Below are positions 21,436 to 34,079 of a stretch of DNA of 64,000 nt, piece after piece. This DNA is from Cordia subcordata (Eukaryota > Streptophyta > Magnoliopsida > Boraginales > Cordiaceae), in NCBI GenBank assembly GCA_028554755.1, contig JAPTOF010000025.1, positions 3,645,501 through 3,709,500 on the forward strand, in the 5' to 3' direction. The notes beneath the pieces were generated by a model. The model searched no databases and was not told where the DNA came from. It worked only from the letters and a program-made list of their open reading frames with translations. Numbering within the stretch: position 1 is the first letter of the stretch; every line of letters starts with the position of its first letter. A program made the position numbers and the translations under genes.

Positions 21436-22409
21436 GCCTTGACCGATGTTTGACTAAACCCAAATTGACACTTAGAATCTGATTTTGTGATCCGTTTGAT
21501 AGAATTTGACTCCGAAGTGCGTGCTTTTGGGGTTTTGTCAACTTTGATCGCAGTTTTGACTGACTGGTGTTGACCGGGGGTTCCTAAAGGTTTTCTCGAC
21601 GTGCTACATCTAAATTTGAAATCTGTTTGGCCAAATTCCAAATGATATGTGTGTTTTATGCTGTGTTTGTTATATGCTTATCTTAAATCTTAAATCTTAT
21701 AAGATCTTATGTGATAAGATATTAAAAGATATCTTATAAGAAATAAGCATCTTATTAACAAAATTGTTTGGTATGACACTAATCTTAAATCCTTAAATAA
21801 ACATATTTGACAATAATACCCTTTGGGTCAAAACTCATGTTATTTGATTGTTAGATGTTATAACTCTTGTAGCTTAAATACTCAAATTGTTCAAAACTTT
21901 TTGCAACTTTGTTTTTTTTTTTGGGAAGGTTGCAAGTCATCTAAAATATTCATATTAGTCAAAACTTTTGCATCTCATTTAAGATATTCATTTTTAGTTA
22001 TTTGTTAAAATTAAGAAATTACGAAATTAACAAGTTAAAATAAAAAAACTGCTAGATGTTAAAAGTTTACCATTAAAATGAAAAAAAAATTAGTGATAAA
22101 TAAATTGTAAAAAATAAAATATAGAAGAAATATAAATAAGATGAAAATTCAAAGATCAACAAACTAATTTTGTTTTGTTATAATACTCTCAATTCTTTGA
22201 GTCATAACTCATTGTATATTATCAATTTTATGATTAAAATGAAAAAATTAATTATTTAAGGACAAATAAATTGTAGAAAATAAAATATACAAAAATTAAT
22301 TATTTAATGATAAATAAATTATAAAAAAATAAAATAAAAATTCAAAGATCAACATACTAATCTTGTTTGTCATCGTATATAATAGAAAACATTGTTTTAG
22401 TATAAACTT

Positions 22410-23849
22410 TTACAATATAAAATCCTTTCTTTGCCAAATATCATTACACATTCCATCTCGAACACAATCCATCTCTCCTTGCCTCAAATTTGTACTAGTA
22501 CTTCCAATGCTTTTGTTTTCTGTGCCAATATCATTATCTCTCTCAACAACAGCTTCCTTAAAAAATATATCATCTAAATTTTGACGGTGAATATAATTGT
22601 GAAGGGCCATTGTTGCTCAGACCAATTTTACTTGTGTATCCCAATTATACCCACAACGCATTCTTTTCATGATTTGGAATCTATTCTTCCATATTTCAAA
22701 TGTTGTCTCTATTACACTTCTCAATGAAGAATGACAATAATTGAATAACTCTTTTGGACTTTGAGGGACTTGATTATTGTAGTCTTGCAAATGATACCTC
22801 TCATTTTTGTATGGAGCAAGGAATCCTTTCATATTTGGATATCTGGAATCCACCAAATAAAATTGATCTACGTGATTAATAAAAAATTAGAAAATAATAA
22901 AACTAAGAAAATAAATGATTTTTTTATAATAAATAAAAAAACTACTCTTTTTATAATAAAAAAATTAACCTCCAACGGGCATCTTGAATTTTTTTGTTTC
23001 ATCGTGAATCATATCAAGAAAGATACGAGTATCATGCGCCAAACCCTCCCAACTGGCCACGCAATATGTGAAACACATATCAAAATTGCAAGTTGCCATG
23101 ACATTTTGAGTTGGGTATCCTTTTCTTTCATAAAATGGATATCTCATGTCAGGTGATAAAACAACTTCAACATGTGTTCCATCTATTTCACCGATGCAAT
23201 GCTACAAAAAAAAAAAGAATTAAACAAAGAAAAATATTATAAATATAATCTTAACAATAAAGTAAAACTAACGTGAAAATGTGGATGATACTTTGAAATT
23301 GTTATACATATAGGGATGAATCCCTTCCACATCTTCTTGTTTGATATTATGAATCGACATGTTTACCAAAATATCCAAAATCTCATGAAAATGATTATGA
23401 ATAGTTTCTCCAGAACGTTGGAACCTTTCTTGAGCTGCTCTACTACTTTGACTTTGCCCGACAATATATAAGAATATAGCAAGTTTCTTCTCAATTCTTA
23501 CATTTTTACTACACGATACTCTATATTCATTTTTCAATAGTTCACATAAATTCAAAAAATTAGTCCTATTCATTTGAAGATTTTGATAACACCAATCAGT
23601 TTTCGATGTATCATTTAAGAGTTCCTAAATCCATGGCCAGCCTCTCAAAATAGAAGTCCGACAAGGAACCCTTCCAATACGTCTATTAGTAGGTCGCACT
23701 TGATGAATATCAAAGGTAGCTCCTGCTAATAACAATCTTCTTCTATCATTTTCCACATCCTCGTCATAATCATCATCACCATACATTTCAACACCAAAGG
23801 TAAAATCATTGACCACAAAACTGTTTTCTTCCATTGAACCTGTAAACAT
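22410..23849 (-). pseudogene. PIF/Harbinger DDE nuclease (transposase)
   Basis: Three exons are visible. Exon 1 (about 23849-23275) carries the helix-turn-helix-like region (NVRIEKKLAIFLYIVGQSQ). Exon 2 (about 23203-22973) starts CIGEIDGTHVEVVL, with the first catalytic Asp, and includes SWEGLAHDTRIF with the second. Exon 3 (about 22867-22410) has FYLVDSRYPNMKGFLAPYK, the third acidic residue in VIETTFEIWKNRF, and ALHNYI. The exon 2-3 junction splices in frame. Stops at 23625 and 22617, and an exon 1-2 junction that does not keep phase, make it a pseudogene. It would have cut the element out and inserted it at TTA/TAA sites with the Myb/SANT partner. Confidence 0.88.
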
Positions 23850-24178
23850 TTAAACCACACATTTATCATAAAATTGATTTATCAAAAAATTTTAAATTAA
23901 AAATTAAATAATATGAGATAATAGTATTCCAAAGTGGCTTATTAGATGACAAGTAAAAGGAAAACAAAATGTTCCAAACATTATAAGTAAAAACATTACA
24001 GTAGTTCACATAACTCATTAAACAACCAAAAGAAAATATGTTCAAAACATCAAGAAAAACACTAAAGTAGTGTCGCACAAAGCTAAGGGAAAACACTTTG
24101 CTCCCATTCTCGCTCCTATTTAGACTTTAGAAACGATAATTGAAGATCTTCATCTTTCAAAGCCATGAAAACCTCTCT

Positions 24179-25092
24179 TCATGGTGCATCAGCCATCTTA
24201 TGTTCTCCAAAAATTTGCATTTGTAATCCCTGTGCAACACCTAGAAGATTTTTCAAGATCAATATTGCAGCTTCAATTTCATTCTTACGTTGTTGCATGC
24301 AAGATGACGCCGAGGTGCTCTCAAACACAGATATCAACCTGTCAAAGTTATTATTCATTGAAGACGTAGCACTATCTTTTGCTTGCTTCTTCCTTTTGAC
24401 ACTTTTACTCATATTACCACTCCTACTAGTTGTTGCCTGGTCATTTGTAGGTAATGTTTGGTCTTTAGAAACAAAATTTTCTTCTACATCTGGATCATCA
24501 ATCTGTGATTCTACTACTTTGTTTGGAGACCATGCTTGGATGAGGTAAGCCCGACTTGGGTGTATAAGCATGATCTCCTGTGGCAGCAGTGCCACCAAAT
24601 AACTCCTTCATCAAATCATAATGCTCTAATCCCTTGTGCTTGAATTTGCCATATCTTTTATCTTTCTACAATAATAGACAATTATATTAAAATTTTTTAA
24701 ATTAATAAACATTATAAGCAAACTATAATAAAATTTTTGAGGAGTTGTCCCTGTATTTTGTCACTCCACCAAGGTTTAGATGCAGAAATGGTACTGCTTG
24801 CTTCGTTCCAGCCAACTCCAGATGCCATTCTTTTCAATGTCTAGTAAAGCCTCCAATCATTTTTAAGTGCATCCCAATGATTTCTAAATTGCTTTTGTGT
24901 ATATTCTTTTCCCGTAATCTCATGAAACTTCTTCCTAATATTGTCCCATGTAGAGATATTCAAAGATTTGGACGACTTTTTTACTTTTCTAACTTCTTCA
25001 ACACAAAGCTCAAGAAATAATTTGTTACTCTCAGTATCCCAATGAGCTGAAATCTTACTATTTTTGCCCCAAAAAAAGAAAAAAGAAATCAC
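24179..25092 (-). pseudogene. Harbinger-associated Myb/SANT-like protein
   Basis: The first exon (25092-about 24730) contains HWDTESNKLFLELCVEEV, WDNIRKKFHEITGKEYTQKQ and FRNHWDALKNDW, the Myb/SANT-like domain, then a TAG at 24841-24843. The frame continues with GVGWNEAS and PWWSDKIQ. After an intron (about 24668-24735) the second exon runs YGKFKHKGLEHYDLMKELF to a frame change near 24530. It then runs on to an acidic and helical C-terminus. Such proteins bring the nuclease to the nucleus and to the element ends. It sits upstream of the nuclease on the same strand. Confidence 0.8.
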
Positions 25093-25387
25093 TTATAAAA
25101 TATTCACAAAAGAGAACAAAAATCACTTATAACATATTCACAGTCTAAATTTGAAAGAAAATATATAACACAAGCATATTTTATATTCACAATCTAAATT
25201 TGAACAAAAATTTATAGCACAAGCATAGTCTATGTTCTCACCTTTCAACTCAAAGAGCTCAACTAAAACCCATAGACAAAACCATGCGTATTTTAGATCA
25301 AGAAATGCAAACTAGGCTACAGTAGACAAAAATAAATATAGTTAATTTTGAACCAAGGTCTGTTGTACTAGTGTTAGTACATATTTT

Positions 25388-25390
<3 letters not shown>

Positions 25391-25434
<44 letters not shown>
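25391..25434. repeat. (GA)n microsatellite
   Basis: About 22 uninterrupted GA units, within the PIF element upstream of its Myb/SANT gene. Confidence 0.95.
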
Positions 25435-25438
<4 letters not shown>

Positions 25439-28000
25439 ATCAAAACGCAAATTCTATCAAGACTAAAATATCATATATCACCAATGTAATGTCATTAATG
25501 ATTACCACAACAGAGTGAAAACTACTAATTAACGTTTTATGATATGGACATAGAATGAAAAAATATGTTGTCTTACTAGGAATATAAATATCTTTGTCTT
25601 ATAGTGATTATTATACGATTGCCAATCATGGGTTTTTTTATTTTTCTCTTGCCAAAGTTTATGTGATTGAGTAGGCAAAGATAAAAGCAAATAATGTAGT
25701 CCATACGTCACGCAAAGCCAAGAACACAAAATCTGATCTTGATGAATCTAAAAAAAATAATGCAGTGAATTGTGAAGCAAACCCCTTGAGAACCGTATCC
25801 CTCTCTAGTGTGAAAGTCATGTTACTTGCTTCTATTTTACTTTTCATTTTTTTTTCAGAGAGTTCGGTTGAGTAATTTTTTTTTGGTTTTTTTTTTGTTT
25901 TTTTCTTTATTGGGTTTCCTTCCCCAAAAGAGGACCAGTGGTTAATGTACAAATGAAAGAGTATAGTAAAGGACGCATGTGTAGGCGACCATGGAATTCT
26001 ACAAAACTACATACATACATACATAAGGGTTCTAAATGGTAGTTGAGAAACTTAGTACTAAAAAGGATCTAATCATGCCTAGTTAATAATAAAGATGTAA
26101 AGATGAACGAGTTATAAAAACCAAGTGCACATGTGCTTTGACAATCATTATCCAATTGTGATGAGTGCCATAATTCAATCGCAAAGTTATTCATCAGAAT
26201 ATTGCCCTGCAACTTCTGTGAAGCCTATTTGTTCCTTAAATCCTAGCCTAAATTGAAGACATTGAACATATTTGTTATGTTCCCTCTAGAGGTAATAGAT
26301 GGCTACTTCAGAAAAACATCTAGCCTAAATTGAAGACATTGAACACTCATTAAAATAAGTGAATCAAACTATAAGCTTAATTTTGGTTGTGCTTTTTCTA
26401 GTATGAAAAGTTTTCTGAGCATTCTTATCGTATCAAAATGCAAGAATCTAATGTAAGATAAACTTCACACACTGCAAATCAGGTTTCTTGATGCCACTTA
26501 GAACTAATGCAACTAATGCCACTTAAAACATTGTATAAACGGATACCTATGCAAGTATATATGTATTATATTCTATATGAGCAAACAAAATGAAGTGATT
26601 CTTCTTCTGCTGTTGCCTCAGAAACGCTCAAATCCCAAAAAAAAAATGAAGTGAACATGACAATGAAAATGACAAAGGGAAAGCAATGGCAATTGTGGTG
26701 AGTGCTATTGATGATAAAGATAATGCATATACTTCACTAGAAGGGAGAAAGATAATGATACCTTCTTGAAGTTAGTCTCTTTCCTTGATGTCTGAACTAG
26801 AAGGGTCTCAAGCTTTCACCACAAATAAGCCAATTCTACCAAGTTGATGCAAAGAACAATAGCAAGGGGGTTAGGTGATAAAATCTTGAGAACACCTTAC
26901 ATGCCCTGATCACTAAGCTTAGCTTTGAATCAATCATTTTTCATAATTAGATGGAGCACAACAGGAGAATTTTTCAGAGTCAAGTGACGACGAATGAATA
27001 GTTATTCAATACAATTGTGTTCAATGTTAGACACATTATTAACAGAAAAAGCAAATGTAAAGTTAAACCTTCTGACTGGTATTTTTATAATAGATGGAAG
27101 CTTCAACTAAGCTCTACAGGGTAGCCTTTAAGGTGGTTGTAAAAAAGTCTTTTCGTACATTTTGTGATTATACAAATCCATATTTACCTAGCAAAAAAAG
27201 GAAACACAAGAAAGAAATATACCTATTCTCCAACATTGTATCTTACACAAAATCTATATATACATCCATAACCCTCTATTGTATTACTCTATTACTGTCT
27301 CCTCCTAATAAATAAATTAGTACCCCTATATAGATCCAAGCCACTTTCAGTTGCATTTAGACAAGATAGGATTACGAAACTCTGTTGCAATCCTCCCTAT
27401 TTATAAGAGCAGTAATTGAACATCATTTTTATTGAACTCCTCTTTATCCTCGGCTAATTTCTTTCTATGTTTGTTAGCTAATAGAGATAATAAGCACGCC
27501 ATAAGGTCATACTCGAATATAAACATCAAATATGCACCTTTCAAGGCTAAAGTATGATCTGCTATCAATGAACATGATCTAAGCAAAATGAGGAAAATTT
27601 CCACAAAGAAAAAAGAGAAAACCATATGAAATTTTCCTCTTTTCAATCAGATCCAAGTGGCAAAATCAGCTTACTAGCAAGATAATTTTAGATATTGGAA
27701 ACCAAAAAAAAACTCTTTAAAGACCAAAATTTTCTAACAGAAACAAAACTCAAAGAAAAACATTGTTTGAACCTCTCTTTTTCTTTCTTTGCTTCCTTGC
27801 ATGGAGATCGACTTACCAGTTTAGTGGTGGTGCTGGAGATGGTAGAAGTGGATGGTATGATGGTGATGGTGGTGGTGGCTATGGCGGCGGTAAGCTTTTG
27901 AGAGATGCTATAGAGCTTTTTAGTCGAAGAAAAAAATGAGGCAGCAAGTGTAATTTGGCTAAGCAGATAGGGGTAATTTGGGCAAGAAAAGTTCCATTAA
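25435..28000. other. Right arm of the PIF element, no recognised gene
   Basis: AT-rich, only short frames without motifs. A GGTGGT-rich patch occurs at 27835-27895. A repeated phrase, CTAGCCTAAATTGAAGACAT, is found at about 26242 and 26321. It could include the promoter and first untranslated exon of the Myb/SANT gene. Confidence 0.4.
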
Positions 28001-28199
28001 ACTTTTCATAATTTCAAGCGTGTCCTATGTCTGAGCTTATAAGATTTAAGCAACAAATTTGCATCTTATTTCTTTTAGTTACAAAAATAAGATCTTATCA
28101 TAAGAATCTTATTATAAGGTCTAAACAAACACTTTCTTTTAAAATAAGATCTTATAAGAAATAAGATCTTATGATAAGATCATAACAAACCCAACACTA

Positions 28200-29590
28200 G
28201 AGTGAACAAAGATGGTTTCAACTTTTGAGAAGTGTGAAGCATGGAGAAATTGATAGATGGACATTGTGTGGTCTTCTGGGTGAGAACGATCACAATTTTT
28301 GGTAGTTGCATCAAGAAAAGTGATAAGAATAGTATATTCTTGTGGTATTGTGGGCCACATATCAAAGAAGGACTAACTACGAGAAAATAGTAGGTTACGT
28401 TGCGGAGAAGACAAGAAGGCTCATGTTGGTGAGAGTGTGTCTTGGGCAAGCAAAATGAGGCCTAGTTCGATGGAGCAGACGCATGGGTGCTTTTGGAGGT
28501 AATGATCATTTGTGTGGATGCAGACTTGTGGAGGTGATTGGTGTGCACTCATGAAGATAGTAAGTGTTTCAACAAGTAGTTGAGTGGAGAGTAGTAAGCG
28601 TCTCGAGAGGACACAGGATAACAAATTCGTGTGAAGACTTTAGGCCGACTCAATAGATTAAGATGGGTGTGTCTTTGAGAAATGATAGTATGTTGTGGCA
28701 ATAAATCATGAGAGGATGAGTAGGAGGATATCTGGGATTCGCATTAGAGGCTGATACAGTGTTCGGGAGGGACGTGTTACATAGCCAAGGCTCCTATGGT
28801 AAGATTAGTGGGTTTAAGTCTTGGTGAGATTCAGTGGGTTGGTATTGAGTGTAAATAAGCGATCTTCACGTTCACTGGTCTTAGGAGAAGGTAGAGCATT
28901 GAGAAGAATTAGCTATTGAGGATGATGTGGGTATGCTGAAGACGAGTTCCTTAAGTTGCTATGGAGCATTATTGATCGTAAGAGACCAAGGAGATATAGT
29001 TGGGAGAAGTTCTAGTAAGTGGCTAGGGACTTAGGAGGTATGGCAACGCATGGTAGCCAGCCTTTCGTGGGGCGGATAACAGCTCGAGTAAGAGAGATTT
29101 GAGGTTACTGATGAGGAGAAAATACGGTCTAAGGTAGAAATTTGTTGAAACATGGCCTGTATTCTAAATGTGTACTTTTGGAATATGGGTTGTAAGAATT
29201 CTGTTTTTGATCAAATTAGAAGTCCTGCCTTTTCAATTGACCTATGATATCTCTAGTCTTACCATATTTGTAGCATTACCATATTTGTAGTGCTTCCATA
29301 TTTGTTGTGTCTTGTAATCTACAAATAGGAGTTGTGCTAATTGCATTTGTGTGAGACAAAGAGACAAAGAGGTAAGACAAAAAGCAAAAGACCTTGAGTG
29401 AGTGAAGAGAGCATAAGGGGCGAGGCCCCTCAACCCCTATATGTTGTATTTGTTTTTATCATAGTGGAATTCTTGTCTGCTCGTGGACGCAGATAGAAGG
29501 CCAAACCACATCAAAAATATTGATGTCCATCACATTTACATCTTTCTCAATTTGTTTTATCTTCGTTCCGAACGGCCCAAATTCCCAATA
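28200..29590 (+). mobile_element. Copia-type retrotransposon 3' end with LTR (5' part missing)
   Basis: A purine-rich AAGGTAGAAATT just before TGTTGAAACATGG at 29143 resembles the polypurine tract and LTR start of Copia elements. The presumed LTR, 29143-29590 (448 bp), contains TATA-like and GAATTCTTGTCTGCTCGTGG words and ends ..CCCAATA rather than CA. The 940 bp before it carry no recognised protein and fit a 3' untranslated region. The left edge coincides with the PIF element and no partner is visible at 21.4-21.66 kb. Confidence 0.5.
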
Positions 29591-29599
29591 GGTTTAAAT

Positions 29600-32560
29600 A
29601 TCTCTTGTCTTCTATAACCATGTTATGCATTATTTTGCATGCTGTAATGATATTTTTTAGTGTGTCAACATCTTATAATCATGCAAGTCCATAAACAATA
29701 GCCCATCTAGCCTGAAGTACTTCAAATGCACGTCCTACATCTTCTCTGGCTGACTCTTGAGTAGCAGCAAAATACTTTCTCTTTTTATCTTGTGGAGCTA
29801 GTATAGTTTTTGTTGAATATATTGGTTTAATATATGTTAATTATATTTTGATGATGCCATAATTGTATTTCTATATTATCTAATTACTACTATTTTTAAG
29901 AATATTGTATATCTTGAAGCATTATTGGAACAAAGGAAAAGAGATAGAGCATGGTTCATGAAACTTGGGTAACTTGTAGTTATAGTTCTTTTCTTCCTTT
30001 AGTCTTATGTTAAGTTAATCATAGTACATAAGCAAATGCTATGAGTTCAATAAACTTAGTACAGTGCATACATTCTTCAAGCATTTTGTTCATAAATCTT
30101 GTTCTCTTATACTTGATCATTTTTTCTCCTTAATACATATTTATATATCCTTCCTATTATTTTACACTTATTATTATATGTGTATATGCTTTCATTTGCA
30201 TTTAAAGCAACTTTTCTACAGAAAATTTAGCTTTGAAGTCCATATTTTTGCATTATGGAGCTACATGCACTATAGTACTCTCTATTACATTAGTATTTGA
30301 TACTCTCTATTACATTAGTATTTGATACTTTGATGGATATATGTTCTCATATGTATGTATGTATGTATGTATATATTTGCATAGGCTTGTAGTAAAAGTG
30401 CACTATTTTGAGTATAGAGTTTGTATTATAGGTAAATGAATAATCTTGTATAAGACTATTACCTATTGGATAAAACTACTAGCTTTTTCCATGTATTAAA
30501 TCTGAAAATCTTGTTTTAGGTTGATTTGATCTTGCATTTATTGGTTGGAAAATAAGTTGGTGTTAGCATTTATTATTGACTTGATCTTATATGCATAGTG
30601 GTTGTTTTGAGCTGTAAAATTCTACAGAAAACGCTTCTACTATTGATTTGTTGTGTAGGAGGTTTTTGGTAAAAAGTTAAACAGCTTTTCTCAGCTTTTT
30701 CTGCAACTACCGGCCTACATAGGTGGTCGACTGGCTCTGTACTCAGGTAAAAATAGAGAGCAATGTTGCCCTACCTGAAGAGCCTGCCGGTTAACCGGTA
30801 GAGTGTTCTGGTAAGACTTTTTGCCTTCTGGAACTACCGGCACACCCAGGGGGTCGACCGATAGAGTGTTCCGGTAGCCTCTTTATGTTGTTTTTAATAT
30901 TTAACCATTGGGAAAATTACTTTTTGGGCTTATAAATATACCCCTCTCTTCCCAACTCAGACATAATTTGATCAAAACATATCCACAAGCTTTCTAGCAT
31001 TCAATATCTTTTCTGCAATCTTGCTCATTTATTACTATCTTTATTGATTGCATATTATTGGCATTCATTGATCAAGTTCTTGAACTCAAAAATTGCTTAT
31101 CTACTTAGAGCAACATAGGGAGGTTTAAATACCTTTGTACACTTGTTCAAAAGAAGTTCTTGTATTTCAAACTCTCTATAATCACATTCGGTGTGAGTTT
31201 CTTTGCTCTTGAGTAGCATAGTTGTGAGGAACATCTCTCAAGAGTGAAGGGTTGAAATGCTCAAGTATTGGGCTAATACTTGTAATCCTTGTATTGAAGC
31301 ATGGGTTGTGATCGTTGTTCTATGCTTCTACAACATACTAAGCAAGAAGTTGATTCACTAGTGAAGTTTCCGAAACCTTAAGGGAAGACCTTAGGTAGTG
31401 GACTAGGCCCTCGGGAGTTTGAACCACTCTAAATAGTTGCGTTTAATAGTCTTAACCCTATACTCTTTATATTTCGAGTATTTACCTTGAATTTGGCATG
31501 TGCTTTTACTTGAAATAATTGTTAAGAGTTTTAAGTACTTAATTGTGCCAATAATCCAATTCACACCCCCTCTTGGATTCATTCTCTGGGTAACAATTTT
31601 AACAAATGTTACCCAAGACAGGTAAATTCCATTGCGAGACAATACCCTACTGCATAATCATGCCTATTAATTGAATAATTGACCTTTAGAGCTCATCCTT
31701 CAACTAATTCAGTAAAAATAAATGATCGCTCCCAAATATTTATATCATTAAGAAAACCAAGTAAATCAAAAAATGCATGCCATTATCCAAAGATCATAAG
31801 AGCTAGAACTTCCAAAATAGTTCTTAGTTAATGAATATGACCACTATACATACCTTTCTATGCTGTTGGGCAATTTCTTCACTTCCAATGCATACAATCA
31901 ATGCTACCTAGCATTCCAAGGAAACCTCTTTGATTTTCAACTTCTAACAATCTAGCAATATCATTTTCATTTGGTGATCGTAGGAACTCATCAGAAAATA
32001 TTGCCACCACTGACTTAAGAAACATTTTCAAAGTTTCTATAGTTGTAGCTTCTTCGATCTACATGTAGATATCCATAGAATCTATAACTACTCCATATGC
32101 AAGTATCCTTATGGTAGTTGTCAATTTTCGCAAGGAAGACAAGCCCCAATGACTGGCATTATTTTGTTTCCAAATGAAATACGAATCATAGGATTCTACT
32201 ATAGATTGCATTTAACAAAAAAAAAAAAAAGGAATTACTCATTTGGAATCTCCTTTTGAATATGTTTGGAGGATAAACAAAATTTTCAGCAAAATAATCA
32301 CGATAGTCTTTCATGACTTTTTCTCCTGTCTCCCCATAGGTAAGCATGACTAAGTATAGAACCGCAACATAAATTCTACTGTTGATCATCTTCATTGGCA
32401 AAGAGTTGAAGTAATGCTAACTTCTCATCGAAGTCATCACTAAAAAACTGCATCCACCAGTTCATCGATTTCATATTTTCAATATCTATATTTATGGTGA
32501 TAGAGAGGAAATGCTTAATAGAAAGTAGAAGAAGAAAAAGAAAGGAGATAACTTTTTAAT
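29600..32560 (-). pseudogene. Harbinger-derived transposase (plant transposon protein type), split by a solo LTR
   Basis: The minus-strand order is: start region 32480-32180 (FFSDDFDEK, then MKDYRDYFAENFVYPPNIFK), 32150-31850 with RLLEVENQRGFLGMLGSIDC (first Asp) and MHWKWRNCP, 31830-31600 with FDLLGFLNDINI (second Asp) and SWVTFVKI. After the inserted LTR the gene resumes at 29810 with APQDKKRKYFAATQESAREDV and GRAFEVLQARWAIVHG. In the family the last block reads ..VERAFGVLQARF; here the catalytic Glu is Gly. Several stops are present. This is a different Harbinger lineage from the element at 21.7-28.2 kb. Confidence 0.8.
29811..31595 (+). mobile_element. Solo LTR, Copia SIRE/Maximus-like
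   Basis: The 1785-bp unit begins TGTTGAATATATTGG and ends ..CTCTGGGTAACA. It is flanked by GTTTT (29806-29810) and ATTTT (31596-31600), 4 of 5 bases. It sits precisely inside the Harbinger-type pseudogene, whose coding sequence resumes on both sides. TATAAATA occurs near 30931-30938. GTCGACCGGT-like words recur at 30720-30890, a feature also seen in the LTR at 51.2-52.5 kb. Family assignment is from general appearance. Confidence 0.65.
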
Positions 32561-32644
32561 ATGTGTTTGTTATTGTATTTGGTAAGCCTCATGCATGGCT
32601 ATTTATAACTTATTTATAACCACAAAAGTTTACCAACCATTCTA

Positions 32645-33255
32645 GAGTAATTAAGCATAAAATTGCCATTGATGTTGCAAGACATAAGGAAAATTGATTG
32701 ACAAGAGACAAAGTTGACTATGACATTACAAGGCATGAAAGAAAAAGACCAATGGGAGATAAAATTGATTTTGACATTACAAGATATGAAAAAAATTATT
32801 GACAGAAAAAAAGTTAATTTTAACTTTATAAGACAAGAAAAAAAATGTCTGACAGGAGATGAAATTGATTTTGACATTATAAGACATTTAAAAAATGACT
32901 AGTAGGAGATAAATTTTATTCTAACATTATAAGATATGAAAAAAATGACTGATGGAAGATAAAGTTGATTATGATATTACAAGATATGAAAATGACTGAC
33001 GAGAGATAAAATTAATTTTGACACTATAACACATGGAAAGAGAAACATGAGAGAAAAATGACCGATAGGAGATAAAGTTGATTTTGAAATTACAAGATAT
33101 GAAAAGAAAAATTACTAGTGAAAGATAAAGCTAATTTTGACATTACAAGACATGAAAAAATGACCGATGGGAGATAAAGCTAATTGTAACATTACAAGAT
33201 ATGAAAAACAAGCCGATAGAAGATAAAGTTAGTTTTCACATTATGATACATAAAA
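32645..33255. repeat. 50-bp minisatellite, block A (~12 copies)
   Basis: Unit approximately GACATTACAAGATATGAAAA then AAATGACCGATGGGAGATAA then AGTTGATTTT. Copies differ by substitutions and short indels. Frames crossing it repeat the same residues and are not genes. Confidence 0.9.
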
Positions 33256-33257
33256 AA

Positions 33258-33990
33258 ATAGTTGTTGGTTAATGGATATGACCAATATGCATACATTTTT
33301 ATGTTGTCAAGCAATTTCTCCACTTCTAATGCATACAATCAATGCTACCTATCATTCCAAGCAAACCTCTCTATTTTCCAACTCCTAACAATCTAGCAAT
33401 ATCATTTTCATTTGGTATCCGTACGTACTCATCAGAAAATATTGCCACCACTGCCTTAAGAAGCATTTTCAAAGTTTCTATAGTTGTAGTTTCTTTGATC
33501 TGTGTGTACTCATTCATCAAATTTGTAGCTACTCCACAAGCATCCTTATAGCAGTTGTTACTTTTTGCAAGGAAGACAATCCTCAATGACTGGCATTATT
33601 TTGTTTCCAAATGAAATACGGATCATTAGATTCTACTATAGATTGTATTCAGCCAAAAAAAAAACGATTCATTTAGAATCTCCTCTTGAATATGTTGGCA
33701 AGATAAACAAAATTTTTAGCAAAATAATCACAATAGAGTCTTTCATGATCTTCTATCCTGTCTAGCCAAAGGTAAGTATGACCAAGTATAGAACCACGAC
33801 GTACATTCTATTGTTGATCATCTTCATCGACCAAGAGTTGAAGTAATGTTAACTCCTCATCGAAGTCATTGTTAAAAAACTATATCTACCTGTTCATGGA
33901 AGTCATATCTTCAATATCTATATTTACAGTGATAGAGAGGAAATACTTAATAGAAAGTAGAAAAAGGAAAAAGAAAAGGAGATAAATTTT
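33258..33990 (-). pseudogene. Second copy of the Harbinger-type transposase, 5' half only
   Basis: Repeats the block at 31826-32560 with RIPNENDIARLLGV and the MHALE-type region, but stops at about 33250. The second and third catalytic parts are absent. Contains its own stops and is the duplicated fragment of the larger tandem repeat. Confidence 0.8.
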
Positions 33991-34079
33991 TAATATGTGT
34001 TTGTTGTTGCATTTGATAAGCCTCATGCATGGCTATTTATAACGACAAAAGTTTATTCTAGAGTAATTAAGCACGAAAT

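Larger units (their letters stand above)
21659..28196 (-). mobile_element. PIF/Harbinger transposon with both genes
   Basis: The left end TGCTGTGTTTGTTAT (21659) and the reverse complement of the right end, TGTTGGGTTTGTTAT (28196), pair. Both are followed inward by CTTATAAGATCTTAT-type palindromic words. Flanking triplets are TTA (21656-21658) and CTA (28197-28199), a TTA-type duplication with one mismatch. The interior has a DDE nuclease (22.4-23.85 kb) and a Myb/SANT protein (24.18-25.09 kb), the normal gene pair of the superfamily. Both are on the minus strand and both have stops. The size, 6.5 kb, is in the usual range for plant PIF elements. Confidence 0.85.

Noticed and set aside
24165..24548. 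Plus-strand 127-codon frame
   Set aside because: Antisense to the second exon of the Myb/SANT pseudogene.
28180..28624. Minus-strand frames with hydrophobic segments
   Set aside because: No family resemblance; they lie in the untranslated part of the Copia remnant on the opposite strand.
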